Assembly: GCF_026013475.1 (NCBI RefSeq) | Contig: NZ_JAPDPH010000021.1 | Location: 1 to 54,826 of the forward strand | DNA: 54,826 bases | Direction of reading: 5' to 3' | From: Micromonospora yasonensis | GTDB lineage: Bacteria > Actinomycetota > Actinomycetes > Mycobacteriales > Micromonosporaceae | Shown: piece by piece, positions 36,089 through 43,892 of the stretch | Layout: every line of letters starts with the position of its first letter | Numbering within the stretch: the first letter of the stretch is position 1 | Notes under the pieces: model-generated | The model's database searches: none | The model's input: only the letters and a program-made list of their open reading frames with translations | Told to the model about the DNA's origin: nothing | Translations under genes and position numbers: made by a program

Positions 36089-36737
36089 CTACCGATGCTT
36101 GGGTGCCGCAGCCTCGAGGTCGTCGATGCTGCCGGACATGATCGTGCGGAGCTGCTCGGTGATGTGCTGAGTCGGCCAGTCCCACCAGGCAAGTGCCAGC
36201 AGGCGGGCGACGTCTTCCTCGCTGTAGCGGCGGCGGATGAGCCTGGCTGGGTTGCCGCCGACGATGCCGTAGTCGGGGACGTCATCGACGACGACGGACC
36301 CGGAAGCGATGATCGCTCCGCTGCCGATGCGGACGCCAGGCATCACCATGGCTCGGTATCCGAACCAGACGTCGTTGCCAACCACGGTGTCACCCCGTCC
36401 CGGCAGGTTGGTGATGAGATCGAAGTGTTCGACCCAGGAACCACCCATGATCGGGAACGGGAAGGTCGACGGGCCGTCCATGCGATGGTTGGCGCCGTTC
36501 ATGATGAACCGCACGCCCTCGCCCAGTGCGCAGAACTTCCCGATGATCAGCTTCTCCGGCCCGTAGTGATACAGCACGTTTGCGGGTCTCGAACGCGGTC
36601 GGATCATCCGGGTCGTCGTAGTAGGTGAACTCCCCGACCTCGATCAGCGGCGAGGTGACCAGCGGCTTCAACAGCACCACGCGCGGCTGTTCGGGCATCG
36701 GATGCAGCACGCCCGGATCGGCCGGAACACCTGCCAT
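36089..36737 (-). pseudogene. Vat-like hexapeptide acetyltransferase with a one-base frameshift
   Basis: Two frames make one Vat/CatB-type (streptogramin/xenobiotic) acetyltransferase. The N-terminal frame starts at ATG 36737 behind GGAG (MAGVPADPG) and reads LIEVGEFTYYDDPDDPTAFETR. It then needs a -1 correction at the TTT run 36579-36581 (plus strand) to continue as NVLYHYGPEKLIIGKFC in the second frame. After that come FIMNGANHRMDG (catalytic His), GDTVVGNDVWFGYRAMVMPGV hexapeptide repeats and IVGGNPARLIRRR. The restored protein has about 215 residues, normal for the family. Either the genomic copy is inactive, or one base is an error in a short homopolymer. The visible catalytic half alone lacks the N-terminal strand. 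Confidence 0.8.
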
Positions 36738-37017
36738 CGTGCATCTCCTCATCGGGCCGCCGAATGACGAAACCAAGATCGCAAAGCCCCGCCGCAGGCT
36801 ACCACCGCACCCGCCTGCACAGACTGCGGTGCCTCGATGCCCGGACAGTGTCGGATTACCTGAGAGCCATTCAAGCTCTGAGCTCCGATCACCGCCCACA
36901 GCGCGGCGGGCAACAGGAACCACCCGCCGAGGTGGGACCGACTTCCCACGCTGCGGCGTGTCGCGGATGGTAGCCGTCCGAGGCATTTCCGGCCGCCCCT
37001 CGGCGGTGGACCGCCGC
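36738..37017. other. 280-bp intergenic region, no gene recognised
   Basis: This region lies between the acetyltransferase start and the aminotransferase stop. I found no convincing coding frame with a ribosome site, no RNA gene and no strong hairpin. The acetyltransferase promoter is expected at its left end. Confidence 0.5.
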
Positions 37018-38391
37018 TCAGCCCAGCAGCTCGCCGAGCGCCTCGGCGAAGACCTCGTGGTGCCGGGCGACGTCCGCGGTGGTGGTCTGCGGGCACATCA
37101 GCGCCATGTTGTGGAACGGGGTCATGAGGATGCCCCGGTTGATCAGGTAGACGTGCAGGTAGTCCTCCAACTCCGAGTCGGCGCAGGCGGCTGATTCGGT
37201 GCCGGTGCGGGGCGCCGGAGCGGCGAAGCGGTACTCCACCCGCGCGCCCAGTTGGCTCACCGACCACGGCAGGGCGTACCCCTCGATGAGGGTGCGGATG
37301 CCGTCGGCGAACACGGTCGCCACGTCGATCATGCCGGCGAACGCGTCGTTGGTGAGCACCTCCTGCAGGGTGGCTCGGGTGGCCGCGATCGACACCGGGT
37401 TGCCGGCGAGCGTGCCGCCCACGCCGCCCATGTCGACCAGGTCGAGGTCCGCCCGGCCGGTCAGCGCGGCGGCGAGTTCGGCGGACAGGCCGTACGCGCC
37501 GACCGGGACGCCGCCGCCGATGGCCTTGCCGATCGTGACCATGTCCGGCGTCAGGCCCCACGCGGCTGTCGCGCCGCCCGGCCCGGCCGAGAACGTGTGC
37601 GTCTCGTCGTTGATCAGGTAGGTGCCGTGCTGCCGGGTCAGCGCGCGGACCCCGTCGAGGTAACCGGGTTCCGGCAGCACGATGCCGATGTTGGTCAGCG
37701 CCGGCTCCATCAGCACCGCGGCCACGTCGCCGTGGGCGAGTTCGCGGGCCAGGCCGTCGAGGTCGTTGAACTCGGCGACCCGGCTGGTCGTGGTCACGTC
37801 GCAGGGCGCGCCGACGTTGCCCTCCCGGCTGCGCGGACGCCCGTCCGGCCCGACCACGATCAGGGACTCGTCCACCGAGCCGTGGTAGCAGTAGCTGTTG
37901 ACCAGGATGCGCGGACGGCCGGTGACGGCGCGCAGCAGCCGGATCGCCCACCGGTTGGCGTCGGTGGCGGTGAGGGTGAAGCTCCAGGCGGGGAGACCGA
38001 AGCGGCGGCTGAGCTCGGCCCCGACGGTCGCCGCCTCCTCGGTGGGCAGCATGGTGCTCGCGCCACCGAGCTCGGCCAGTCGACGGGTGACCGCGGCGAC
38101 GACCGGAGCCGGGGAATGTCCGGCCATCGCCCCGGTGTCACCGAGGCAGAAGTCGACGTAGTCGAAGCCGTCGATATCGGTGAGCCGGGCACCGCGGGCC
38201 CGGTCCACGTACACCGGAAAGCCCGCCGCGTTCTTGTTCATCCAGGTCATCGGCACCTTGCCGAACAGGTGCTCCGCGCGGCCGTACGCTGCCGCCGACC
38301 GGGGGTGCCGCTCGACGAACTCGGCCCGCTCGCGTGCCAGCAGTTTGCCGAGGCGAGCGCGGTCCACCCCGGCTTCGATATTCGTAGGCAT
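37018..38391 (-). CDS. class III aminotransferase, glutamate-1-semialdehyde aminomutase-like
   Basis: The protein has 457 residues. PLP fold type I, class III: DGFDYVDFCLGDTGAMAGHSP, the substrate segment LTATDANRWAIRLLRAVTGRP, YCYHGSVDESL, the cofactor Asp in LINDETHTFSAGPGG and the Schiff-base lysine in VTIGKAIGGGVPVGAYG. Overall it resembles GSA-aminomutase-like proteins rather than HemL itself: it carries an N-terminal extension, and no heme genes are near. The amino substrate is unknown. TATCTT lies 6 bp before the ATG with no ribosome site, suggesting a leaderless message. Confidence 0.87.
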   Translation of the reverse strand: MPTNIEAGVDRARLGKLLARERAEFVERHPRSAAAYGRAEHLFGKVPMTWMNKNAAGFPVYVDRARGARLTDIDGFDYVDFCLGDTGAMAGHSPAPVVAAVTRRLAELGGASTMLPTEEAATVGAELSRRFGLPAWSFTLTATDANRWAIRLLRAVTGRPRILVNSYCYHGSVDESLIVVGPDGRPRSREGNVGAPCDVTTTSRVAEFNDLDGLARELAHGDVAAVLMEPALTNIGIVLPEPGYLDGVRALTRQHGTYLINDETHTFSAGPGGATAAWGLTPDMVTIGKAIGGGVPVGAYGLSAELAAALTGRADLDLVDMGGVGGTLAGNPVSIAATRATLQEVLTNDAFAGMIDVATVFADGIRTLIEGYALPWSVSQLGARVEYRFAAPAPRTGTESAACADSELEDYLHVYLINRGILMTPFHNMALMCPQTTTADVARHHEVFAEALGELLG

Positions 38392-38397
38392 TGCGCG

Positions 38398-38403
38398 AAG
38401 ATA
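38398..38403 (-). promoter_or_regulatory. -10 element TATCTT of probable leaderless transcript
   Basis: On the minus strand TATCTT is followed by six bases and then the ATG of the class III aminotransferase. The start codon would be at or near +1. No ribosome site is visible. Confidence 0.5.
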
Positions 38404-38463
38404 CCAACGGATTCGCCATCGAACCAGAGTCCGCGCGACTGATTCCTGGCCCTCCAGGCCGGA

Positions 38464-39393
38464 TCATTGGTCCCGGGCGCCGGGCCTCGGGCGGTCGTCG
38501 CGGTCGACCCGCAGGTCCCGCTCCAACTCGGCCACCAGCGCGCGCAGGTCGTCCAATCGCTGGCTGATGATGATCCGGTCAATGTCATCCGGTACGCCGT
38601 CGCCGTCCTCGTCCTCCGCCATCCGTTCGGTCATCTCCAGCCGGCGGGCCTCCTCCATCGAGTTGACGATCACCGCGATCAGGATGTTGACCAGCAGGTT
38701 GGCGGTGATGAGCACATAACTGACGTAGTAGACGAGGGTCCACGGCGACAGTGCCATGCCCTGCTCGATCAGGTCGGGCAGCGTCTCCAGGGACAGCAGC
38801 ACGAACAGGGTCAGGACGGCGCGGCCGATGGTGCCGTACTGCTCGGGATCCGAGTCGGCGAAGATGAGCCACCCGGCCATGCCGTACACGTACAGCGTCA
38901 CCAGGGCGAGCGCGAGGAACCCACCGACGCCGGGCAGGCTGCGCAGCAGGGCCGTCACGATGGTACGCAGTCCCGGTGAGAAGCGCACCAGCCGTAACAC
39001 CCGGGCGATGCGGATGACCCGCAGGGCGGGCGACTCACCGTGCAGGCCGGGGATGAACGCCGCGGCGATCACGGTGAAGTCGAAGACGTTCCAGCCGTGC
39101 CGGAAGAAGTCCTGGGGTCGGCGGCCGTGGGCCAGCACCCGGATGACGATCTCGCTGACGAACATCGCCCGGAAGAACCACTCCAGCGCTCGCAGCGAAG
39201 TCCCGAGCGACCCCGGATGCGGATAGGTCTCGACGCCGAGCACCACCGCGTTCAGGCCGATGACGATGACGATCGCCACCTCGAAGCCGCGTGACTGCTC
39301 GACCCGGCTGCACCACCGGGACAGCCGCGAGGGGGCCGCGGTCGGGACGGTCCGCTGACGCGGCGCCGGCCGGCGCGGCTGCGGGTGGATCAT
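38464..39393 (-). CDS. voltage-gated-type ion channel (bacterial NaV-like, single domain)
   Basis: The protein has 309 residues. Six membrane helices: S1 about 38-55, S2 70-88, S3 101-116, and S4 with five arginines every third position (Arg125, 128, 131, 134, 137; RVIRIARVLRLVR). A pore follows between S5 (155-178) and S6 (220-246). The selectivity filter reads SLETLPD (201-207), against TLESW in NaChBac: the key Glu203 is kept but the Trp is replaced by Leu-Pro. The cytoplasmic tail has an acidic DEDGDGVPDD loop (261-270), like calcium-binding type-3/EF-like loops, then a helix (272-294) fit for coiled-coil tetramer assembly. Ion selectivity cannot be inferred with confidence. Confidence 0.87.
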   Translation of the reverse strand: MIHPQPRRPAPRQRTVPTAAPSRLSRWCSRVEQSRGFEVAIVIVIGLNAVVLGVETYPHPGSLGTSLRALEWFFRAMFVSEIVIRVLAHGRRPQDFFRHGWNVFDFTVIAAAFIPGLHGESPALRVIRIARVLRLVRFSPGLRTIVTALLRSLPGVGGFLALALVTLYVYGMAGWLIFADSDPEQYGTIGRAVLTLFVLLSLETLPDLIEQGMALSPWTLVYYVSYVLITANLLVNILIAVIVNSMEEARRLEMTERMAEDEDGDGVPDDIDRIIISQRLDDLRALVAELERDLRVDRDDRPRPGARDQ

Positions 39394-39399
39394 GGGGCC

Positions 39400-39405
39400 A
39401 GCCTA
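39400..39405 (-). promoter_or_regulatory. -10 element TAGGCT of probable leaderless transcript
   Basis: On the minus strand TAGGCT is followed by six bases and the ATG of the channel gene, with no ribosome site. This separates the channel transcriptionally from the lutC gene 47 bp upstream. Confidence 0.55.
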
Positions 39406-39440
39406 CGGGTGCGCGGCCGCCGGCTGGTGCCGGGCGAGAG

Positions 39441-40052
39441 CTACGCCCGGGGCACGGTCACGACGTGGAGGTGCCGGGGGCCGTGGACGCCCTCGACCCG
39501 GTTGAGTTCGATGTCGCTGGTGGCGGAGGGCCCGCTGATCCAGGTCAGCGGCCGGCGCGGATCGACCCGGGCGAGGGCGCTCGACACGCCGGCGACGACC
39601 TGGTCGGTCCGCAGCACGCAGACGTGCACGTCGGGTAGCAGGCTGATCATCCGGCGGCCCTGGTCCGGGCCGGCGTCGAGAATGATGGTGCCGGTCTCGG
39701 CGACGGCCACGGCGGCCGCCGTGACGACCCCGTCGACGGCGGCGATCTGGTCGGCGGTGAGGTTCTCGTCGGTCACCGCGGTGACGGTGTCGGGCAGCCA
39801 GTGCGGGGGCAGTCCGGGCGGGATCACGACGCGCCGGCCGCCGAGGATCCGGTGGACGACCTGCGCGACCTCGCCCTCCTCGGCGCAGCGATGGACGGTG
39901 GCCCGGTAGTCGGCGAGCCGGTGGACCAGCAGGTCGAGGTCGGCGGCGCCGGAGCCGGCGGGCCGGTACCCACGTGGTACCTCGGCCGGTACGGCCGGGG
40001 TGTCGCCGAGGGCGGCGCGGATTCGGCCGAGGACGAGATCGCGTGCGGTCAC
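39441..40052 (-). CDS. lutC: L-lactate utilisation protein LutC (LUD domain)
   Basis: The protein has 203 residues. The GTG overlaps the lutB stop (GTGA). It has the LUD domain: VTDENLTADQIAAVDGVVTAA, AVAETGTIILDAG and VLRTDQVVAGVSSAL, with the C-terminal WISGPSATSDIELNRVEGVHGP that is nearly invariant in LutC/YkgG. With LutA and LutB it forms the iron-sulfur complex that oxidises L-lactate to pyruvate. It is the last gene of the rhamnose operon, where it completes use of the lactate produced from lactaldehyde. Confidence 0.95.
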   Translation of the reverse strand: MTARDLVLGRIRAALGDTPAVPAEVPRGYRPAGSGAADLDLLVHRLADYRATVHRCAEEGEVAQVVHRILGGRRVVIPPGLPPHWLPDTVTAVTDENLTADQIAAVDGVVTAAAVAVAETGTIILDAGPDQGRRMISLLPDVHVCVLRTDQVVAGVSSALARVDPRRPLTWISGPSATSDIELNRVEGVHGPRHLHVVTVPRA

Positions 40053-41485
40053 CGCTCGGCCCACCACTGGCGGAAGGTCTGCGACGGCGGCTCCGGCAGG
40101 TCGCGGCTGGCGGCCCAGCCGCTCAACGGTGGCGGCAGGCCGCGACCGCGCGGGCCCGAGAGCTTGCTGAGCTTCGCGGCGCGCTGCGCGGCCGCGTACA
40201 GCGCCGGGTGGTCCATGGTGTACGCGGCCGCGGCCATCGCCGCCGCCTCACTCTTTGGGTGCGGGGCCTGGGCGCGCAGGTGGACCAGGAGTTCCGGAAT
40301 GTTGATCATTACCGGGCAGGCGTCGTAGCAGGCCCCGCAGAGGGACGAGGCGTACGGCAGGGATGCGTTGTCCGCCACCCCGGTGAGCTGCGGGGAGAGC
40401 ACCGCTCCGATCGGTCCCGGATAGACAGAGCCGTAGGCGTGTCCGCCGGTGCGTTCGTAGACGGGGCAGACGTTGAGGCAGGCGGAGCAGCGGATGCAGT
40501 GCAGCGCCTGCCGGCCGACCTGGTCGGCGAGCACGGCGCTGCGGCCGTTGTCCAGCAGCACCAGGTGCACCTGCTGCGGGCCGTCGCCGGGAGTGACTCC
40601 GGTCCACATGGAGGTGTAGGGGTTCATCCGTTCCCCGGTGGAGGCGCGGGGCAGCAGTTGCAGGAACACCCCGAGGTCGTCCCAGGTGGGGATGACCTTC
40701 TCGATGCCCATCACGGTGATCAGGGTGTCGGGGAGGGTCAGGCACATGCGTCCGTTGCCCTCGGACTCGACCACGGCGAGGGTGCCGGTCTCGGCGATGG
40801 CGAAGTTCGCCCCGGAGACGGCCACCCGGGTGCTCAGGAACGTCTGGCGCAGGTGCCGGCGGGCAGCCGCGGCCAGGGCCGGTGGGTCGTCGGTGAGGTC
40901 GGGGTCCACACCGGGCATCTCGCGCAGGAAGATCTCGCGGATCTCGGCGCGGTTGCGGTGGATGGCGGGGACCAGGATGTGGCTGGGCCGGTCGTGGCCG
41001 AGCTGGACGATCAGCTCGGCGAGGTCGGTCTCGACCGGCTCGATCCCGGCCGCCTCCAGGGCCTCGTTGAGGCCGATCTCCTGGGTGGCCATCGACTTGA
41101 CCTTCATCACCCGGTCCGCGCCGGTGGCCCGGACCAGTTCGGTGACGATCCGGTTCGCCTCGGCCGCGTCGGCCGCCCAGTGCACCGTGCCGCCGGCCGC
41201 GGCGACCGCCGCCTCCAGTTGTTCCAGCAGCTCCGGCAGGCGGGCCATGGCATCGGCCTTGATCGCCCGGCCGGCGGCACGCAGCTGCTGCCAGTCCGGC
41301 ACCTCGCCGATGACGGCCCCGGACTTGGTCCGGATCGTCGTGGTGGCGTGCCGCAGGTTGCGGCGCAGCTGCGCGTCGCCGAGCGCCCGGCGGGCCGCGG
41401 CCGGGAACGGCTCCTCGCCCCGCAGATGCCCCACACCGGGCGGCGCGGTCGCCGGCATGCCCAGGAAGGTCCGCACTCCGCTCAC
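40049..41485 (-). CDS. lutB: L-lactate utilisation iron-sulfur protein LutB
   Basis: The protein has 478 residues. The GTG overlaps the lutA stop. An N-terminal LUD-like domain (AIAETGTLAVVESEGNGRMC) is followed by a ferredoxin-type module with CIRCSACLNVCP and CGACYDACPVMI, giving ligands for two 4Fe-4S clusters, and a C-terminal LutB tail. It transfers electrons within the LutABC lactate oxidase complex. It is coupled on both sides by 4-bp overlaps, so LutA, B and C are made in step. Confidence 0.95.
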   Translation of the reverse strand: MSGVRTFLGMPATAPPGVGHLRGEEPFPAAARRALGDAQLRRNLRHATTTIRTKSGAVIGEVPDWQQLRAAGRAIKADAMARLPELLEQLEAAVAAAGGTVHWAADAAEANRIVTELVRATGADRVMKVKSMATQEIGLNEALEAAGIEPVETDLAELIVQLGHDRPSHILVPAIHRNRAEIREIFLREMPGVDPDLTDDPPALAAAARRHLRQTFLSTRVAVSGANFAIAETGTLAVVESEGNGRMCLTLPDTLITVMGIEKVIPTWDDLGVFLQLLPRASTGERMNPYTSMWTGVTPGDGPQQVHLVLLDNGRSAVLADQVGRQALHCIRCSACLNVCPVYERTGGHAYGSVYPGPIGAVLSPQLTGVADNASLPYASSLCGACYDACPVMINIPELLVHLRAQAPHPKSEAAAMAAAAYTMDHPALYAAAQRAAKLSKLSGPRGRGLPPPLSGWAASRDLPEPPSQTFRQWWAER

Positions 41486-42228
41486 CCCCTCGCTGCGATC
41501 GTCTCGGTGGACGCCAGGATCTCCGCCAGGTGCACCGTCCGCACCCCGGCCCGCAGCCGGGACAGCCCGCCACCGATGTGCATCAGGCAGGACGCGTCCC
41601 CCGCCGTGCACACGTCCGCCCGGGTGTCGAGGACGTGGCGCAGCTTGTCCGCCAGCATCGCGGTGGAGGTGTCCGCGTTCTTCACCGCGAACGTGCCGCC
41701 GAACCCGCAGCACTGCTCCGCCTGTGGCAGCTCCACCAGGTCCAGGCCCCGCACCGCCCGCAACAACCGCAACGGCCGGTCGCCCACCCGCAGCATCCGC
41801 AGCGAGTGGCACGTCGGGTGGTACGTCACCCGGTGCGGGTAGTACGCCCCGACATCGGTCACCCCCAGCACGTCGACCAGCAGCTCCGACAACTCGTAGG
41901 TACGCCGGCCGACCTCCTCCGCCCGGCTGGCCAACCGCTCGTCCCCCGCCCGGCGGGCCCCCATCGCGTGCTGATGCCGCACCGACCCCACGCACGAGCC
42001 GGACGGGGCCACCACCACGTCGTACGGGGCGAACACCCGCACGTGCCGCCGGACCAGCCGCAGCGCGTCGTCCGGGTAGCCGGTGTTCACGTGCATCTGC
42101 CCGCAGCACGTCTGGTCGGCGGGGAAGTCGACCTCGTGCCCGAGGCGCTCCAACAGCCGTACCGTCGCCTTCGCCGCCTCGGGGTACAGCGTGTCGGCGA
42201 GGCAGGTGACGAACAGCGCGATCCGCAT
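41482..42228 (-). CDS. lutA: L-lactate utilisation protein LutA (CCG-domain Fe-S oxidoreductase)
   Basis: The protein has 248 residues. ATG 42228 lies 2 bp after the rhamnulokinase stop. Two CCG domains: MRIALFVTCLADTLYPEA with DQTCCGQMHVNTG, and YHPTCHSLRML with AEQCCGFGGTFAVKN. These Cys-rich motifs bind the cluster of the LutA/GlpC/HdrB family. It is the first of lutABC, converting the L-lactate made by RhaD's dehydrogenase domain to pyruvate. Confidence 0.95.
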   Translation of the reverse strand: MRIALFVTCLADTLYPEAAKATVRLLERLGHEVDFPADQTCCGQMHVNTGYPDDALRLVRRHVRVFAPYDVVVAPSGSCVGSVRHQHAMGARRAGDERLASRAEEVGRRTYELSELLVDVLGVTDVGAYYPHRVTYHPTCHSLRMLRVGDRPLRLLRAVRGLDLVELPQAEQCCGFGGTFAVKNADTSTAMLADKLRHVLDTRADVCTAGDASCLMHIGGGLSRLRAGVRTVHLAEILASTETIAARG

Positions 42229-42230
42229 CC

Positions 42231-43661
42231 TCAACCGCCCATCCGGTCCTCGGCGGCCTGCCATGCCGCCTGGTCGCCGCGCGGCTCGTACCGCACGATG
42301 TGCTGAGTTTCGCGCAGGACCGCCCGCAGGGCGGCCAGGTCGCCGCCGATGATACCGGTGGCGCGGGCCTGGACCAGCACGTTGCCCAGCGCGGTGGCCT
42401 CGACCGGCCCGGCGAGTACCGGCAGTCCGCAGGCGTCGGCGGTGAGCTGGCACAGCAGTTCGTTGCGGGCGCCGCCGCCGACGACGTGTACGGCGTCGAC
42501 GTGCCGGCCGGAGAGCTGCTGCGCCTGGCGGACGGCCCGCCGGTGCGCCAGCGCGAGGCTGTCCATGATGCAGCGGACCGTGGCGGCCGGGGTGGCCGGT
42601 ACCGGCTCGCCGGCCCGCCGGCAGGCGTCGGCGATGCGCGCCGGCATGTCACCCGGCGGCAGGAAGGCCGGGTCGTCCGGGTCCACGACGCAGCGGAACG
42701 CCGGTTCCCGGGCCGCCCGCCGCAGCAGGTCGGGCAGGTCGGCGGTGTTCCAGGTACGCAGGGATTCCTGCAGCAGCCACAGGCCCATCACGTTACGGAG
42801 GTAGCGGATCGTGCCGTCGACGCCGGACTCGTTGGTGAAGTTGGCCCGCCGGCTCGCCTCGGTGAGCACCGGGGCGTCGAGTTCGACCCCGACCAGGGAC
42901 CAGGTGCCACAGGAGACGTAGGCGAAGTGGTCACCCGCCGCCGGCACCCCCACCACCGCCGACGCGGTGTCGTGCGAGCCCACCGCCACCACCTCCGGCG
43001 AGCCGGGCAGGCCCAGGTCGGGCCGGACCGGGCCGATCCGGCTGCCCGGCTCGCGCAGCGGCGGGAACAGCTCGCTACGGATGCCCGCGTCGGCCATCAG
43101 GCCGGTGGCCCAGGCCCGCCGCCGCAGGTCGTACAGCTGGGTCGTCGAGGCGTTGGTGAGCTCGGCGCCGAGCTGACCGGTGAGCCAGTACGCGATGAGG
43201 TCCGGGATCAGCAGCAGCCGGTGGGCGATGTCCAGCTGCGGCGTGCCGGCCGCGGCGGCGAGCTGGTAGAGCGTGTTGAACGGCAGTTGCTGCAGGCCGG
43301 TGGTGGTGTAGAGCCGCTCCTCGCCCAGCTGTTTGGCGACCCGCTCGGCGAGCCCGTCGGTACGGCCGTCGCGGTAGTGCGCCGGGTTGCCGAGCAACGC
43401 GCCGGTCGCGTCGAGCAGCCCGTAGTCGACCGCCCAGGAGTCGACGCCGATGCTGGTCACCGGCCCGGCGGCCCGCAGGCCGTCGAGGACGCCCCGCCAG
43501 AGGGCGAGGATGTCCCAGTGCAGGGTGTTCCCGGCGCGCACGGGTTCGTTGGGAAACCGGTGCACCTCGGTCAGCTCCAGGTGCCCGGGCCCGACCCGTC
43601 CGAGCATGACCCGGCCGCTGGACGCGCCCAGGTCCACGGCGGCGAGGTGGACGCTGCTCAC
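42231..43661 (-). CDS. rhaB: L-rhamnulokinase
   Basis: The protein has 476 residues. The GTG overlaps the stop of the small HTH gene (GTGA). FGGY-type kinase: phosphate-binding VDLGASSGRVMLG, IGVDSWAVDYGLLD, the ATP site VSCGTWSLVGVEL, and the C-terminal VHVVGGGARNELLCQLTADACG. RhaB-typical NESGVDGTIRYLRNVMGLWLLQE is present in two blocks (NESGVDGTIRYL, NVMGLWLLQE). It phosphorylates L-rhamnulose at O1 for the aldolase encoded upstream. Confidence 0.95.
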   Translation of the reverse strand: MSSVHLAAVDLGASSGRVMLGRVGPGHLELTEVHRFPNEPVRAGNTLHWDILALWRGVLDGLRAAGPVTSIGVDSWAVDYGLLDATGALLGNPAHYRDGRTDGLAERVAKQLGEERLYTTTGLQQLPFNTLYQLAAAAGTPQLDIAHRLLLIPDLIAYWLTGQLGAELTNASTTQLYDLRRRAWATGLMADAGIRSELFPPLREPGSRIGPVRPDLGLPGSPEVVAVGSHDTASAVVGVPAAGDHFAYVSCGTWSLVGVELDAPVLTEASRRANFTNESGVDGTIRYLRNVMGLWLLQESLRTWNTADLPDLLRRAAREPAFRCVVDPDDPAFLPPGDMPARIADACRRAGEPVPATPAATVRCIMDSLALAHRRAVRQAQQLSGRHVDAVHVVGGGARNELLCQLTADACGLPVLAGPVEATALGNVLVQARATGIIGGDLAALRAVLRETQHIVRYEPRGDQAAWQAAEDRMGG

Positions 43662-43876
43662 AGCATCCCCCGCCGAGCCGCCCACACGACCGCCTGGATC
43701 GGGGCGGTCACGCCGAGCCGGTCGCAGATGGCCCGGATCCGCCGGCGTACGGTCCGCTCGGACATCTCCGACCGCCGGGCCACCGTCTCGAGCGGCAGGC
43801 CCGTGGCGAGCAGCCGCAGCAGCCGCAGGTCCTCCTCGTCGAGCACGGGATTCTCCACAGGAGTCGTCGTCCTCAC
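43658..43876 (-). CDS. small stand-alone LuxR-type helix-turn-helix protein
   Basis: The protein has only 72 residues, GTG start at 43876. It consists almost entirely of a LuxR/GerE-like DNA-binding domain: DEEDLRLLRLLATGLPLETVARRSEMSERTVRRRI in two parts (LLATGLPLETVARR, MSERTVRRRIRAICDRLGV) and a last recognition-support helix ending AARRGML. No receiver or ligand domain exists. It is inserted between rhaD and rhaB and overlaps rhaB by 4 bp. It may modulate the operon or act on distant genes; no site could be assigned. Arg-rich R-R-R-I in the recognition helix is unusual but compatible with DNA binding. Confidence 0.75.
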   Translation of the reverse strand: MRTTTPVENPVLDEEDLRLLRLLATGLPLETVARRSEMSERTVRRRIRAICDRLGVTAPIQAVVWAARRGML

Positions 43877-43892
43877 CCGGCACCGCCCCGGA

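Noticed and set aside
38445..38458. Short hairpin CCTGG-CCCT-CCAGG after the ion channel gene
   Set aside because: A 5-bp stem is too weak to call a terminator in GC-rich DNA.
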